Below, piece by piece: positions 18,488-27,474 of a stretch of 64,000 nt of DNA; positions within the stretch are counted from its first letter, which is position 1; each line of letters starts with the position of its first letter. The stretch is from DAHUYF01 sp963789275 (GTDB taxonomy: Bacteria > Pseudomonadota > Alphaproteobacteria > ATCC43930 > CGMCC-115725), in the NCBI GenBank assembly GCA_963789275.1, contig CAWBKF010000044.1, positions 1 through 64,000 of the forward strand, in the 5' to 3' direction. A model generated the notes under the pieces. The model was not told the DNA's origin and did not search any database. It was given only the letters and a program-made list of their open reading frames with translations. Position numbers and translations under genes: made by a program.

Positions 18488-19036
18488 ATGCAGATACGTC
18501 GGCTACGATTCTTGATGTATTGGTCTGCCGTGGTTGCGCTGCTGAGCATGACTGGTTCAGGTGTGCCAACAGATGCGAATATCTCGCGCAACGCCGCAAC
18601 TGCTGCGACGAGTCCTGTCGCGGCGGTGGCGGATTCGGCGGCTTCCGACGCCGCGGCGCCCAATCCCGCGCCGCTCGCCGAGGGGCAGCCGGGCGAGCCC
18701 GACCTCGATGCGGTTCAGGCCGCGGACCAGGTCGGCATCGCCTCCTGGTATGGCAGCCAGTGGCAGGGAAAGCGGACCGCGAGCGGCGAGCGCTTCGACC
18801 AGCGCAAGCTGACCGCGGCGCATCGGACCTTGCCGCTCGACACCAAGGTCAAGGTCACCAACCTCGAGAACGGCAAGTCGATCGAGGTCAAGGTGAACGA
18901 CCGCGGCCCCTATATCCCCGGCCGAGTGCTGGACCTGTCGACGCAGGCCGCCCAGATGCTCGGCATGGAGAAGGAAGGGCTGGCGCTGGTGCGTATCGAG
19001 ATCGTGCCGCAGCAAGTGGCGGCGGTGGACGATTAG
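18488..19036 (+). CDS. rlpA: Septal ring lytic transglycosylase RlpA family protein
   Basis: A 182-residue exported protein with a double-psi beta-barrel. A membrane-targeting N-terminus (MQIRRLRFLMYWSAVVALLS) is followed by a roughly 55-residue Ala/Pro-rich linker. The RlpA core then has GIASWYGSQWQGKRTASGE, AHRTLPLDTKVKVTN and VNDRGPYIPGRVLDLS. The catalytic glutamate and aspartate of the family (in ASGE and NDRGP) are present. There is no SPOR domain, so it is the short form. ATG 18488 follows AGGAAGGTGAGG at good spacing. RlpA proteins cleave peptidoglycan stripped of stem peptides. Confidence 0.9.
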   Translation: MQIRRLRFLMYWSAVVALLSMTGSGVPTDANISRNAATAATSPVAAVADSAASDAAAPNPAPLAEGQPGEPDLDAVQAADQVGIASWYGSQWQGKRTASGERFDQRKLTAAHRTLPLDTKVKVTNLENGKSIEVKVNDRGPYIPGRVLDLSTQAAQMLGMEKEGLALVRIEIVPQQVAAVDD

Positions 19037-19112
19037 GCCCGACCCGAAGGACAGGATGATCGGCGCGGCCGCGGTGGGAACCTGCCGCGGTCGCGCCGAG
19101 TTTGATAACACG

Positions 19113-19319
19113 ATGATGACGAGCGAAAGGCAGATCTGGGAGGCGGCCATCCTGCTGGTCCGTCGCCATGGGGAGGACGCCGCCGACGTCGCCGGGCGCG
19201 AGGCGAAGAAGCACGACAAGGGCGACGATGAGCTCACCTATGTCGTCTGGTGCTGGATCGCGCGCGCTACGGCCGAGCTGATCAAGGCCGAGCCGGGGGA
19301 GGACGAGCATGTCCACTGA
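19113..19319 (+). CDS. Small conserved protein, first of three tandem relatives
   Basis: A 68-residue, acidic, helical protein from the ATG pair at 19113 (MMTSERQIWEAAILLVRRHG) to EPGEDEHVH. It shares a pattern with the proteins at 19396 and 19845: an aromatic near the start, A-x-x-LV-x-(R/K)-(H/Y)-G, a run of alanines, G-D/E-E, then a tryptophan helix. It resembles small uncharacterised alphaproteobacterial DUF proteins (possibly DUF6961-like; not verified). An upstream in-frame ATG at 19056 gives an unlikely basic extension. Function is unknown. Confidence 0.65.
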   Translation: MMTSERQIWEAAILLVRRHGEDAADVAGREAKKHDKGDDELTYVVWCWIARATAELIKAEPGEDEHVH

Positions 19320-19395
19320 ATGTCTTTTTTCCGGCAATCGGCACAATCCCGCCTCGCGCCGGGAGGCATTGCTGCAGTGCGAGCGTTCGTCCGTC

Positions 19396-19584
19396 ATGCT
19401 CGAAGCTGCCGATGCCATGCGGATCGCGCGCGGCCTGACCGAAAAATACGGCACCGATGCCCTGGCGCTGGCGCAGGACCGCGCGCAACGCGCGGTCGAA
19501 GTCGGCGATGAGCTGGCGCTTCAGGCCTGGCAGGCGGTGATCGATGCGATGCGGACGCTGCTGCAGCAGCTGGCCGACGCGTGA
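19396..19584 (+). CDS. Small conserved protein, second of three tandem relatives
   Basis: A 62-residue protein from ATG 19396 (MLEAADAMRIARGLTEKYG), or 91 residues from ATG 19309, which would overlap the previous gene by 11 bases. The conserved stretch (ARGLTEKYGTDALALAQDRA, then GDELALQAWQAVIDAM) aligns by eye with both neighbours over its whole length: helix, (K/R)-(H/Y)-G turn, alanine-rich helix, G-D-E, tryptophan helix. No membrane segment or cysteine is present. Function is unknown; a tandem duplication is inferred. Confidence 0.6.
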   Translation: MLEAADAMRIARGLTEKYGTDALALAQDRAQRAVEVGDELALQAWQAVIDAMRTLLQQLADA

Positions 19585-19844
19585 CGCCTGCCCGGCGGCT
19601 GGCGGCGCGGAAATCTCGCGCGTTAACCAAAGACTTCGGTTGCTCCGGCGCGGCGCTCTCGTCACCATGGGTCCCGGCATTTCGGGAGCGAAAAGTCGAT
19701 GAGGGGTGCCGAGGCTCTGGGGTCCTGCGGCGGTATCGCAGGTGTGACACCGGCCGCCCGCTGCGGCGCGCCGCGGTGCTGCGCTCGCCTCTGCCGGTGG
19801 TCGCGCCGGAACTTCGCGCGGCGGCGGACCGTTCAACTCCCGAT

Positions 19845-20048
19845 ATGGTGATCAACCGCAACATATGGACCGTCGCCGCCTGGCTCGTGGCCAAGCACGG
19901 CGAGGCCGCGCCCACGGTGGTGAGCGCGCGCATCGCCAAGCTGCGCGACGGCGAGGTCGAGGCCTCGGCGATCACCTCCTGGCTGCAGGTCGACCAGGCC
20001 GTCCACGAGCTCACCCGCGCGCCGGGCGAGGGCGAGCGCATCAACTAG
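19845..20048 (+). CDS. Small conserved protein, third of three tandem relatives
   Basis: A 67-residue protein, MVINRNIWTVAAWLVAKHGE, ending ELTRAPGEGERIN. It shares W-x-x-A-x-x-LV-x-(K/R)-HGE, a following helix, DGE and a closing PGE-x-E motif with the protein at 19113, so the first and third members are the closest pair. ATG 19845 was chosen because the 88-residue in-frame extension to 19581 is arginine-rich and without pattern. The 260 bases between the second and third genes hold no other supported gene. Confidence 0.6.
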   Translation: MVINRNIWTVAAWLVAKHGEAAPTVVSARIAKLRDGEVEASAITSWLQVDQAVHELTRAPGEGERIN

Positions 20049-20148
20049 CACTGGCCGGGCGTTCCGACGCCCGTCGCACGCTTGGCCGACGGGATATCCG
20101 CGGGTCATGCAGATTGTCGCGGAAGAGGGGTCGAGCTCTTCGCGACGC

Positions 20149-20727
20149 TCAGCAATCGTCCTTGCGATCCGGGGTCTGCTGCGGCTGCCCTTGCGCCTCG
20201 CTATCGGAAGCGGCCTGCTCGAAATCCTCGGCGAGCTCGAGGAGCGCGCTGACGATATCGGCCTCCCGCGCGAGGCGTGCCAGCCTGCGGCAGGCGTCGG
20301 CTTTCTGGCGCAGGCTGATCGGCTGTATCATGTTCGGTCCCAGATCCCCGCCGGCAAGCAGCGAAGCAGCGCCGAGCAGCGCCGTCGCATCCAAGGGCTT
20401 GGTGAAGACTGCCCGAGCGCCGAGCGTCTTCATGCAGGCGAGAAAATCGGCGTCGTCGCGCGAGGCGGCGCCGCTCACGGCGATGAGCGGCACCCCGGGA
20501 TGGGACTGCTGCAACGTCCTCAGCACTTCGAAGCCGTCCATCTCCGGCATGAAGACGTCGGTGATGACGAGGCTTACCGGGCAGTGAGCCATGTAGCGCA
20601 GGGCGTGCATCGCGTTGTCGAAGGCGGCGACGACATAGCCGGCGCGGCGCAGCAGCGTTGCGAGATAGTCGAGATGCTCCGGATGGTCCTCGATGACCAC
20701 GATCGGTGCGGGCGTGGCGCTTTCCAT
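20149..20727 (-). CDS. Response regulator receiver protein with short helical tail
   Basis: A 192-residue protein: a REC domain (VVIEDHPEHLDYLATLLRRA, phosphoacceptor Asp in VITDVFMPEMDG, conserved Ser in IAVSGAAS, Lys in VFTKPLD) followed by a roughly 70-residue tail. The tail has a helical segment (SLRQKADACRRLARLAREAD, then ALLELAEDFEQAA) and no DNA-binding or enzymatic domain. ATG 20727 was preferred over a GTG at 20745. It is divergent from the hybrid kinase gene, which suggests it is a phosphotransfer partner or phosphate sink for that kinase (inference). Confidence 0.85.
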   Translation of the reverse strand: MESATPAPIVVIEDHPEHLDYLATLLRRAGYVVAAFDNAMHALRYMAHCPVSLVITDVFMPEMDGFEVLRTLQQSHPGVPLIAVSGAASRDDADFLACMKTLGARAVFTKPLDATALLGAASLLAGGDLGPNMIQPISLRQKADACRRLARLAREADIVSALLELAEDFEQAASDSEAQGQPQQTPDRKDDC

Positions 20728-20828
20728 GGCGGCGACACTAGGCACTGCCGTCGCGGGGCAAAAACAAGCAGCGGGATATCGGGCACGTGCAGAAGGAGGT
20801 CGTCCGCGCCATACCTTTGGCGCGGCCC

Positions 20829-20847
20829 CCCATACCAGTGGTATGGG
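20829..20847. promoter_or_regulatory. Perfect 9+1+9 palindrome between divergent signalling genes
   Basis: CCCATACCA-G-TGGTATGGG forms a 19-base perfect palindrome, 54 bases upstream of the hybrid kinase start and about 100 upstream of the receiver gene start on the other strand. Its symmetry and its position in a divergent promoter region suggest a dimeric regulator site shared by both genes. The short GGCC flanks could extend it as a hairpin. Confidence 0.45.
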
Positions 20848-20901
20848 CCGGTAAGGGCAGCGATGAGTTAGTCTGGATTTCGGCCGTGTCGGGTAGAGCT
20901 C

Positions 20902-23900
20902 ATGGAACCGACGCTCTTTCAGCAGCTTTTCAACCTGTGGCAGAATGCGGCGCTGCTCGTCCTCGGCGTGCTCGCCTATTCCTGGCTGAGAGGGGTGCTC
21001 GGGTGCTGGCCCCGGCCGGTGCGCGCCTGCGTCGAGGGGCTGGTCGGCTTTGGCTTGGCCGTGCTCTGCATGAGCGCGCCGTTGCGTCTGACCCCTGGCG
21101 TACAGATCGATTCCCGCGGCGCAATGGTTGCGCTGGTGACCGTTTTCGGCGGTCCCTTCGCGGGCACCATCACGGCTGCCGCGACGGCGGCCTATCGCCT
21201 GTGGCTCGGCGGTGTCGGCGCGCTGTCCGGCGTGGTCGGCGTTGCCGCGAACTTCAGTGTCAGTCTGCCGCTCTGGTACTGGCTGCGCGCGCGCAACGCG
21301 CCGCCGGACTATCGCGATATCGCGGTGCTGGCGCTTGCCGGCGGCGTAGCGCTCGGCGCGGCAATGCTGTTCGGCCTCCTTGCTCAGCCCTATGCATTGA
21401 CCATCGAGCTATGGCGGCGGTCCGTCATTGCCGTCCTCACCATCGTGCCCGGCTCGATCTTCGTGCTGGGCGCCATCATCGTGCGTTTCGAGCGCGGCCG
21501 GGCGGCCGAGCACCGCGTCGCCGAAAGCGAGGCGCGCCTGCGCTCGATCCTCGACAACCTGCCGCATCCGCTGTCGCTCAAGGACCGCCACGATCGCTTT
21601 CTTCTTGTCAACAGGGCCTATGAGCGCGACATCGGGCTTTCGGCGGCCGAGTTGGTCGGGCAGCCGGCCAAGGTGGTCGCGGAGCAGATCCAGGGCTTCG
21701 GGCCCGGGCGCGAGATGCAGCAACGCGTGTGGCGCACGGGCGAGGCCGCGCAGACGCCGCCGTTGCCGGTGTGCCATCACGGCCGGTCAACCTCGGTTGT
21801 CATCAGCAGCTTTCCCATGCGCAATGCGGATGGCGGGTTCGACGCGATCGGGACCATCGTCACCGATGTGACGGAGCTGCTGGCGGCACAGGACAAGCTG
21901 GCCGAGCGCGAGGCAAGCCTGCAGCGCCAGCACCAGGCGCTCGTCGAGATATTGCGCGGCAACGCCATCGCCGAGCGACCGATGATCGAGACGGTGCGGG
22001 CGCTCACCGAGATCACCGCCGACGTCGTCGGCGCGGACGGCGCCGCCATGCATCTCATCGACCACGGGGGCGGGGTGCTGCGGTGCGTCGACGCGTTCCG
22101 ACGCGGCCGCGGGCACGAGATCGTCCCGGCGGGGGAGCTGAGCTCCTATCCCGCGCTGATTGCCGATCTCGAGCGGCAGCGCGTCGTCGCCATCGACGAT
22201 GCACTTGCCGATCTCCGGCTCGCCGATCGCGTGGAAATCCTGCGGGCGCGCGGCGTGCGCTCGATGATCATCGCGGGCATCTATCTCGGCGCACGAACTC
22301 GAGGGCCAATTCACGTTTGTGAGCACGGAAGCGAGTCGGGCCTGGACGGCAGAGGAGGTCGCCTTCGCGCGCGCGGTGGCGGATCTGCTGGCGCTCATGC
22401 TGTTGACGAGCCAGCACCGCGAGGCGCTCGCCGCGCTCGATCTCGTCAGCGACGCGATCTATGTCGAGCGCGAGGATGGCAGCGTGATCTACGCCAATTT
22501 GCCAGCCTGCGCGCTTGCCGGTCTGCCGCCGACGTCCGGCCGCGTGCCTTTCGCCGCTGCCGTCTTTCCACGGCCCAACGAGCCGCTGGAGGGCGAGCGC
22601 GATGCGCATGATATCTGCTGGACCGTCTCCGGCCGGAGTCGCGAGCTGTCGGTGCGGCGCTCGAGATTTCCCGGATCGGGCATCGTCACCGTCATCGAGG
22701 ACATCACACACCAGAAATCCGAGCAGCGCGATCGTGACCGCCTGCAGACGCAATTGCAGCAGGCAAGCAAGATGGAGGCGATCGGCCAGCTCGCCGGCGG
22801 CGTCGCCCACGATTTCAACAACCTCCTGGGCGCGGTGATCGGCTTTGCCCGCTTTCTCGAGCAGGATCTGCCGGCGGGGACGCAAGAGCGCCTGTTCGCC
22901 GAGCGCATCCTCAGCGCGTGCAATCGCGGCAAGGAGCTGGTGGCGCAAATCCTCGCCTTCACCCGGGCGCGTACTGTCGAGAAGAAGCCGATCGATCTGC
23001 GCGCCGCGCTGCACGACAGCCGCAGCCTGCTGGGGGGATCGCTGCCGGCGACGACGCGGCTTGCGGTCGATGCCGGCGAGCTGCCGCTGGTGGTCGAAGC
23101 CAACGAGACTCAACTCGGCCAGATCATCGTCAACCTCTGCCTCAACGCGCATGATGCAATGGCGGGGCAGCCCGGCCAGATCGGCGTCGCGCTGTCGCGA
23201 GTCTGTCCGGGCGATGCCGACTATCGCTGCGCATTTCTCGTGGGGCAGCTCGACCCGCAACGCGCCTACGCCCGGCTTGACGTCGCCGACAGCGGCAGCG
23301 GCATTCCCGTCGAGAACCTGCCGCGCATCTTCGAGCCGTTCTTCACCACCAAGGAGCGCGGCCGCGGTACCGGCCTCGGTCTTGCCGTGGTGCATGGCAT
23401 CGTCACCACTTATGAAGGCGCGTGCGCGGTGGAGAGCGATTCCGGTCACGGAACGCGGTTCTCCGTCTATCTGCCGTTGACCGAGGCGCGCGAGCGGAGA
23501 ACGCGCAGCGAGCGGCAGGGAGCAGATTTGCGCGGCCGCGAGCGCGTGCTCGTCATCGACGACGAGGTCGACATCACCGACATGCTGTCGATCGGCTTGG
23601 AGCGGCTCGGCTACGAGGTGGCGGCGCTCAACGATCCCGCGGAGGCGCTGGAGGTGGTGAGGGAAGCGCCCACCGCCTGGGACGCGATCGTCACCGATCA
23701 TCTCATGCCGGGGATGCAGGGCCTGTTGCTGGCACAAGAGCTCAAGGCGCTGCGCCCGGACCTCATCGTGATTCTATGCACCGGGCTCGATGACGGCGTC
23801 GTCGGCCAGGCGACAAAAGCGCAAGGGGTCGACGCTTTCTTCGCCAAGCCCGTCGAGCCCGCGCAGATCGCAGCGGCCATCCGCGATCTCGCGGAGCATT

Positions 23901-23902
23901 GA
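20902..23902 (+). CDS. Hybrid sensor histidine kinase, 5TM-LYT/PAS/GAF (frameshifted)
   Basis: A roughly 1000-residue kinase. Residues about 10-200 form a multi-pass region with the LytS-type signature IDSRGAMVALVTVFGGPFAG. A PAS domain follows (ILDNLPHPLSLKDRHDRFLL), then GAF (to about 475), a second PAS, and HisKA with the phospho-His in AGGVAHDFNNLLGAVIGF. HATPase follows (NLCLNAHDAM, DSGSGIP, GRGTGLGLAVV), then a C-terminal REC domain (Asp in IVTDHLMPGM, Lys in FFAKPVEP). The frame breaks at about 22286-22300, inside the GAF domain. Total length is 1000 codons plus one base. The 5TM-LYT sensor on a hybrid kinase suggests sensing of cell-wall or envelope signals (inference). Confidence 0.85.
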
Positions 23903-23973
23903 GCCCACGCCTCGTTCCGCTGGTTGGGGAGCCGCGCCTGTGGCAAGCTGCAAGGCGAACTGGGCGAGCCGCC

Positions 23974-24594
23974 ATGCGCGCCATCGTGGCCGACGACCAT
24001 CCGCTTTACCGCGAAGCCGTTCGCTTGCGCCTGGAGCGGCTGTTTCCGGCAGCCGAGATCGTCGAAGTGGGGGCGGTCGACGAGTTACTGCGGCTCGGCG
24101 CCGGAACGAGAGCCAAGCTCGATCTCATCCTGCTCGATCTGCACATGCCCGGCATGGCCGGTGCCGAGGGCATCGCGCGCGTCATTGCAGCCTTTCCAGG
24201 CACGCCGGTCGTCATGATGTCCGGTCTCGCCAAATCGGCGGATGTGTTGGAAGCCGTGCATGCCGGTGCATGCGGCTTCCTGCCCAAGACCATGGCGCCC
24301 GATCTCTTCGCGGCGGCGCTGAGCCTGGTGATCGGCGGCGGCACTTACCTGCCGGCGGAGATATTGCAGCCGCAAGCGGCGGCGGAGCCGCGCTCGCCCC
24401 TTGCCGCGCTGACGCCTCGCGAGCAGCAGGTCCTGGTGAGGCTCGCGACCGGCGCGTCAAACAAGGAGATCGGCCGTGATCTCGGCCTTGCGGAGGTGAC
24501 GGTCAAGCTCCATGTCCGGCAGATCCTGAAGAAGATCGGCGCGCGCAACCGCTCCGAGGCGGCTGCCATCGCCTCCAGGACCGGGCTGATGTAG
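23974..24594 (+). CDS. NarL/FixJ-family response regulator (REC + LuxR HTH)
   Basis: A 206-residue DNA-binding response regulator. The REC domain has AIVADDHPLYREAV, phospho-Asp in LILLDLHMPGMAG, MSGLA and the Lys in FLPKTM. A LuxR-type helix-turn-helix follows, LTPREQQVLVRLATGASNKE, with recognition helix VTVKLHVRQILKKIG. The start is ATG 23974, 71 bases after the hybrid kinase stop on the same strand, so the two are likely one operon and a cognate pair. Confidence 0.92.
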   Translation: MRAIVADDHPLYREAVRLRLERLFPAAEIVEVGAVDELLRLGAGTRAKLDLILLDLHMPGMAGAEGIARVIAAFPGTPVVMMSGLAKSADVLEAVHAGACGFLPKTMAPDLFAAALSLVIGGGTYLPAEILQPQAAAEPRSPLAALTPREQQVLVRLATGASNKEIGRDLGLAEVTVKLHVRQILKKIGARNRSEAAAIASRTGLM

Positions 24595-24680
24595 ACGGCC
24601 GAGGCGCGGGAAGGCCAGCCTCGGGCCGGATTGATCGCGTATCGGCGATATGCTCTGCTTGCGCCGGGAGGCGCTCGACC

Positions 24681-25514
24681 ATGGCGCGGCACATCGTCTG
24701 CCTGACTTTCGATTTCGACGCTCTGTCGGGCTTCATTGCCCGCGGCATGACGACACCGACGCCGATCTCGCGCGGCGAGTTTGGCGTCGTCGCCTCCGGG
24801 CGCATCCTGGCCCTGCTCAAGCGCTACGAGATCGCCTCCACCTGGTTCATCCCGGGCCATACGCTCGAGACCTATCCCGAGCCCTGCCGCAAAGTGGTGG
24901 AGGCCGGGCACGAGATCGGCCATCACGGCTGGACGCATGTGCCGCCGGCCAGCCTGTCGCGCGAGCAGGAGGAGGCGGGCCTCATCCGCGCCAACGCCGA
25001 GATCAAGCGGCTTACCGGCCGCGCCGCGCGCGGCTACCGCTCGCCGGCCTGGGATCTCTCGCCCCACACCGTAGAGCTGTTGCTGAAGCACGACTTTCTC
25101 TACGAGAGCAGCATGATGGGGCACGACTACCTGCCTTATCGCGCGCGCCAGGGTGACGTCATCGAGCTGGAGAGGCCGGCGGTGCTCGGGCCCGAGAGCC
25201 GGCTGGTGGAGATGCCGATCAGCTGGACGCTCGACGACTATCCGCATTTCGAGTTCGTGCGCACCGGCACCGCCATTCTCGGCGGCCTCAAGCCCGCCGG
25301 CGGCGTGCTTGAGAACTGGTACGACGATTTCGACTACATGACGCGGATCATGGAATGGGGGATCATCACCTATACCTGCCATCCCTTCGTCATCGGCCGC
25401 GGCCATCGTATGCTGATGCTGGAGCGGCTGATCGACAGGCTGCGCGCGCGCCACGCTGTGTTCCTGACGCTGGAGGAGGCCGCGCGGGAGTGGTTGAGTC
25501 GCGACGCCAACTGA
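24681..25514 (+). CDS. Polysaccharide deacetylase family protein (NodB homology)
   Basis: A 277-residue carbohydrate-esterase-4 fold protein. It has motif 1 LTFDFDALS (about 8-16), motif 2 GHEIGHHGWTH (two metal-ligand histidines), motif 3 GYRSPAWDLS, and later TYTCHPFVIGRG with a catalytic-type histidine. There is no signal peptide, which favours a cytoplasmic or imidase/allantoinase-like branch (PuuE type) over a peptidoglycan deacetylase. The family assignment is firm, the substrate open. The start ATG 24681 follows GGGAGGCG. Confidence 0.88.
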   Translation: MARHIVCLTFDFDALSGFIARGMTTPTPISRGEFGVVASGRILALLKRYEIASTWFIPGHTLETYPEPCRKVVEAGHEIGHHGWTHVPPASLSREQEEAGLIRANAEIKRLTGRAARGYRSPAWDLSPHTVELLLKHDFLYESSMMGHDYLPYRARQGDVIELERPAVLGPESRLVEMPISWTLDDYPHFEFVRTGTAILGGLKPAGGVLENWYDDFDYMTRIMEWGIITYTCHPFVIGRGHRMLMLERLIDRLRARHAVFLTLEEAAREWLSRDAN

Positions 25515-25549
25515 CGGCGGCGCAGCAAGATTATCGGGAGGGCTCGGCG

Positions 25550-26036
25550 TTGGACGTCACCGGAATGGCTGGATCTCGACGGCGTCACTGCCGATGCCGA
25601 TCTCAAGCGCCTCTACCAGTATTGGGCGGAGCGCCGCGCCGGACGCGCCTTTCCCGCGCGCGACGATATCGATCCCGTCGATTTCGGCTATGCGCTCGGC
25701 CGCGTGTCGTTGATCGAGGTGCTGGAGAGCCCGCGGCGCTTCTACTACCGCCTGGTGTCGACGCAGCTCACCAGCCATCTCGGCTACGAGATGACCGGCA
25801 AGTTCGTCGATGAGATCCCGGAGCCGGAGATGCGCGATTTCACCGAGCAGACCTATCGGCGGATGGTGGAGCGGCGCGCGCCGCTCTACGAAAGCGACGA
25901 GGTCGTGCTGGACGGGCGCCGCTGGCGGCATGAAACTCTGGCGTTGCCATTGTCGGCCGACGGGCGGACGATCACGATGCTGCTGGTCTATCGCGCCACC
26001 CGCGAGCCGGGGGCGGTCTGGCCGGGCGGCGACTGA
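25550..26036 (+). CDS. PAS-domain protein (PAS_5-like), probable frameshift near start
   Basis: A protein of about 162 residues. Clear coding starts at EWLDLDGVTADADLKRLYQY and runs through DPVDFGYALGRVSLIEV, YYRLVSTQLTSHLGYEMTGK and a final strand TMLLVYRATRE. This is the short PAS_5 type common in Rhodospirillales. No start codon lies in that frame at the right place. A TTG at 25550, 7 bases after GGGAGGG (25536-25542), gives DVTG and needs one base removed around 25560-25568 to join. Length is 162 codons plus one base, as in the other broken genes. It is related by pattern to the protein at 32394-32939. Confidence 0.65.
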
Positions 26037-26099
26037 TCGCCGCCGGCTGTTCGCCGCGCCGCGCATCGCGGTCCGCCGCGGCGCTATATCCGGGACAAG

Positions 26100-27371
26100 A
26101 TGAGCACCTTCGCCAACTCCCTTCGACTGTTGCGCACGCGGCGCTTCGGCACGTTCTGCTTCGCCAGCCTGCTGTCGAATCTCGGCACCTGGGCGCAGCA
26201 GGTGGCCGAGCCATGGCTCCTGCTCAGCCTCGGCGCGTCATCGTTCCTGATCGGGCTCGACGCATTCGTCATGGCGGCGCCGGTGTGGCTGCTGACGCTG
26301 CCGGGCGGGATATTGGCCGACCTGGGCGACCGTCGCCGCGTCATCGCCTCCTGCCAGTCGATCCAGATGCTGTGTCCGGCGCTGCTCGTCGTCCTGCTCC
26401 TGACCGGCGCGGTGCGGCCCTGGGTGGTCATCGCGCTGTCGCTGGTCGTTGGCATCACCGATGCGCTGTCGATGCCGTCGTTTCAGTCGATCGTGCCGTC
26501 GATCGTCGAGCGCCGGCAGATTGGCACGGCGCTCGCGCTGAACGCGACGCAATTCAATCTGTCGCGGATCCTGGGGCCGGCTCTCGCCGGCGTCGTGATG
26601 GCGAGCCTCGGAGCGGTGGGCTGCTTCGCCTTGAACGCGGCATCCTATCTGCCGTTCATCTGGGTCGCGCTGTGGATACTGCCGCACGGAAAACCGCCCG
26701 AGACGGCTGACGAGCCGCGCGACGGCCGGGATCTCTTCGCCGGCATCCGCAGCATCGCGCGCACGCCCCATCTGCGCGGCGCGCTGCTCACGGTCCTCTT
26801 CACCAGCATGTTTTGCGCGCCGCTCATCGTCTTTTGCCCGGTGCTGGTGAAAGAAGCGCTGCACGGCGATGTCGGCGATTTCAGCATTGCGATCGGCGCC
26901 TTCGGCGTGGGCGGGCTGCTCGGCGCCTTGGCGCTGCTCGGGATCGATGCCGGTGTTGACCGGCGGCGTCTCAGCGCGTGGTTTGCCGCGGGCTATGGGC
27001 TGATCCTGATGCTGACCGCACTCAACCCATGGTTTTGGGGCCTGCCCGCGCTGCTGGTTCTGGCCGGGGCGTCGATGAGCGTCAGCAACACCTCGGCGAA
27101 TTCGCTGCTGCAGGCCACGACCTCGCCCGGGCTGCGCGGGCAAACCGTCAGCTTGTACATGCTCGCCTTGCGCGGCGGCGTCTCGGTCGGGAGCCTGCTG
27201 ACGGGACTGTCCGCGAGCCTGCTCGGCCTCAGTCACGCCTTGCTGCTCAACGGCCTCCTGGCGGTCCTGGCGCAGCTCGCCATCGGTCACGCCTGGCTTC
27301 GCTCGCCGCTGCCGCACTATGCGCTGCAGCGGCAGGGAGCGCCGCGCGACGAGCGCAAGGAGCGCTCTTGA
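26100..27371 (+). CDS. MFS transporter (EntS-like)
   Basis: A 423-residue integral membrane protein with about 12 hydrophobic segments. The loop motif ADLGDRRRVI between segments 2 and 3 is the major-facilitator signature. The start (FANSLRLLRTRRFGTFCFASLLSNLGTWAQQVAEPWL) matches the MFS_3/EntS subgroup. This group exports siderophores or other small molecules, but the substrate cannot be predicted. The ATG follows CGGGACAAG closely. It stands 63 bases after the PAS gene and about 100 before the GST gene, all on the plus strand. Confidence 0.9.
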   Translation: MSTFANSLRLLRTRRFGTFCFASLLSNLGTWAQQVAEPWLLLSLGASSFLIGLDAFVMAAPVWLLTLPGGILADLGDRRRVIASCQSIQMLCPALLVVLLLTGAVRPWVVIALSLVVGITDALSMPSFQSIVPSIVERRQIGTALALNATQFNLSRILGPALAGVVMASLGAVGCFALNAASYLPFIWVALWILPHGKPPETADEPRDGRDLFAGIRSIARTPHLRGALLTVLFTSMFCAPLIVFCPVLVKEALHGDVGDFSIAIGAFGVGGLLGALALLGIDAGVDRRRLSAWFAAGYGLILMLTALNPWFWGLPALLVLAGASMSVSNTSANSLLQATTSPGLRGQTVSLYMLALRGGVSVGSLLTGLSASLLGLSHALLLNGLLAVLAQLAIGHAWLRSPLPHYALQRQGAPRDERKERS

Positions 27372-27474
27372 GTCGCCGCGTCGCCGGGGTGGCTTGGCGA
27401 TTTCGCTGCTGGCGTGATATAGAATCGGGTTGCAAAAGCTTAAAAACAACAAATCAGCCGCAGGGAGGATGGCC

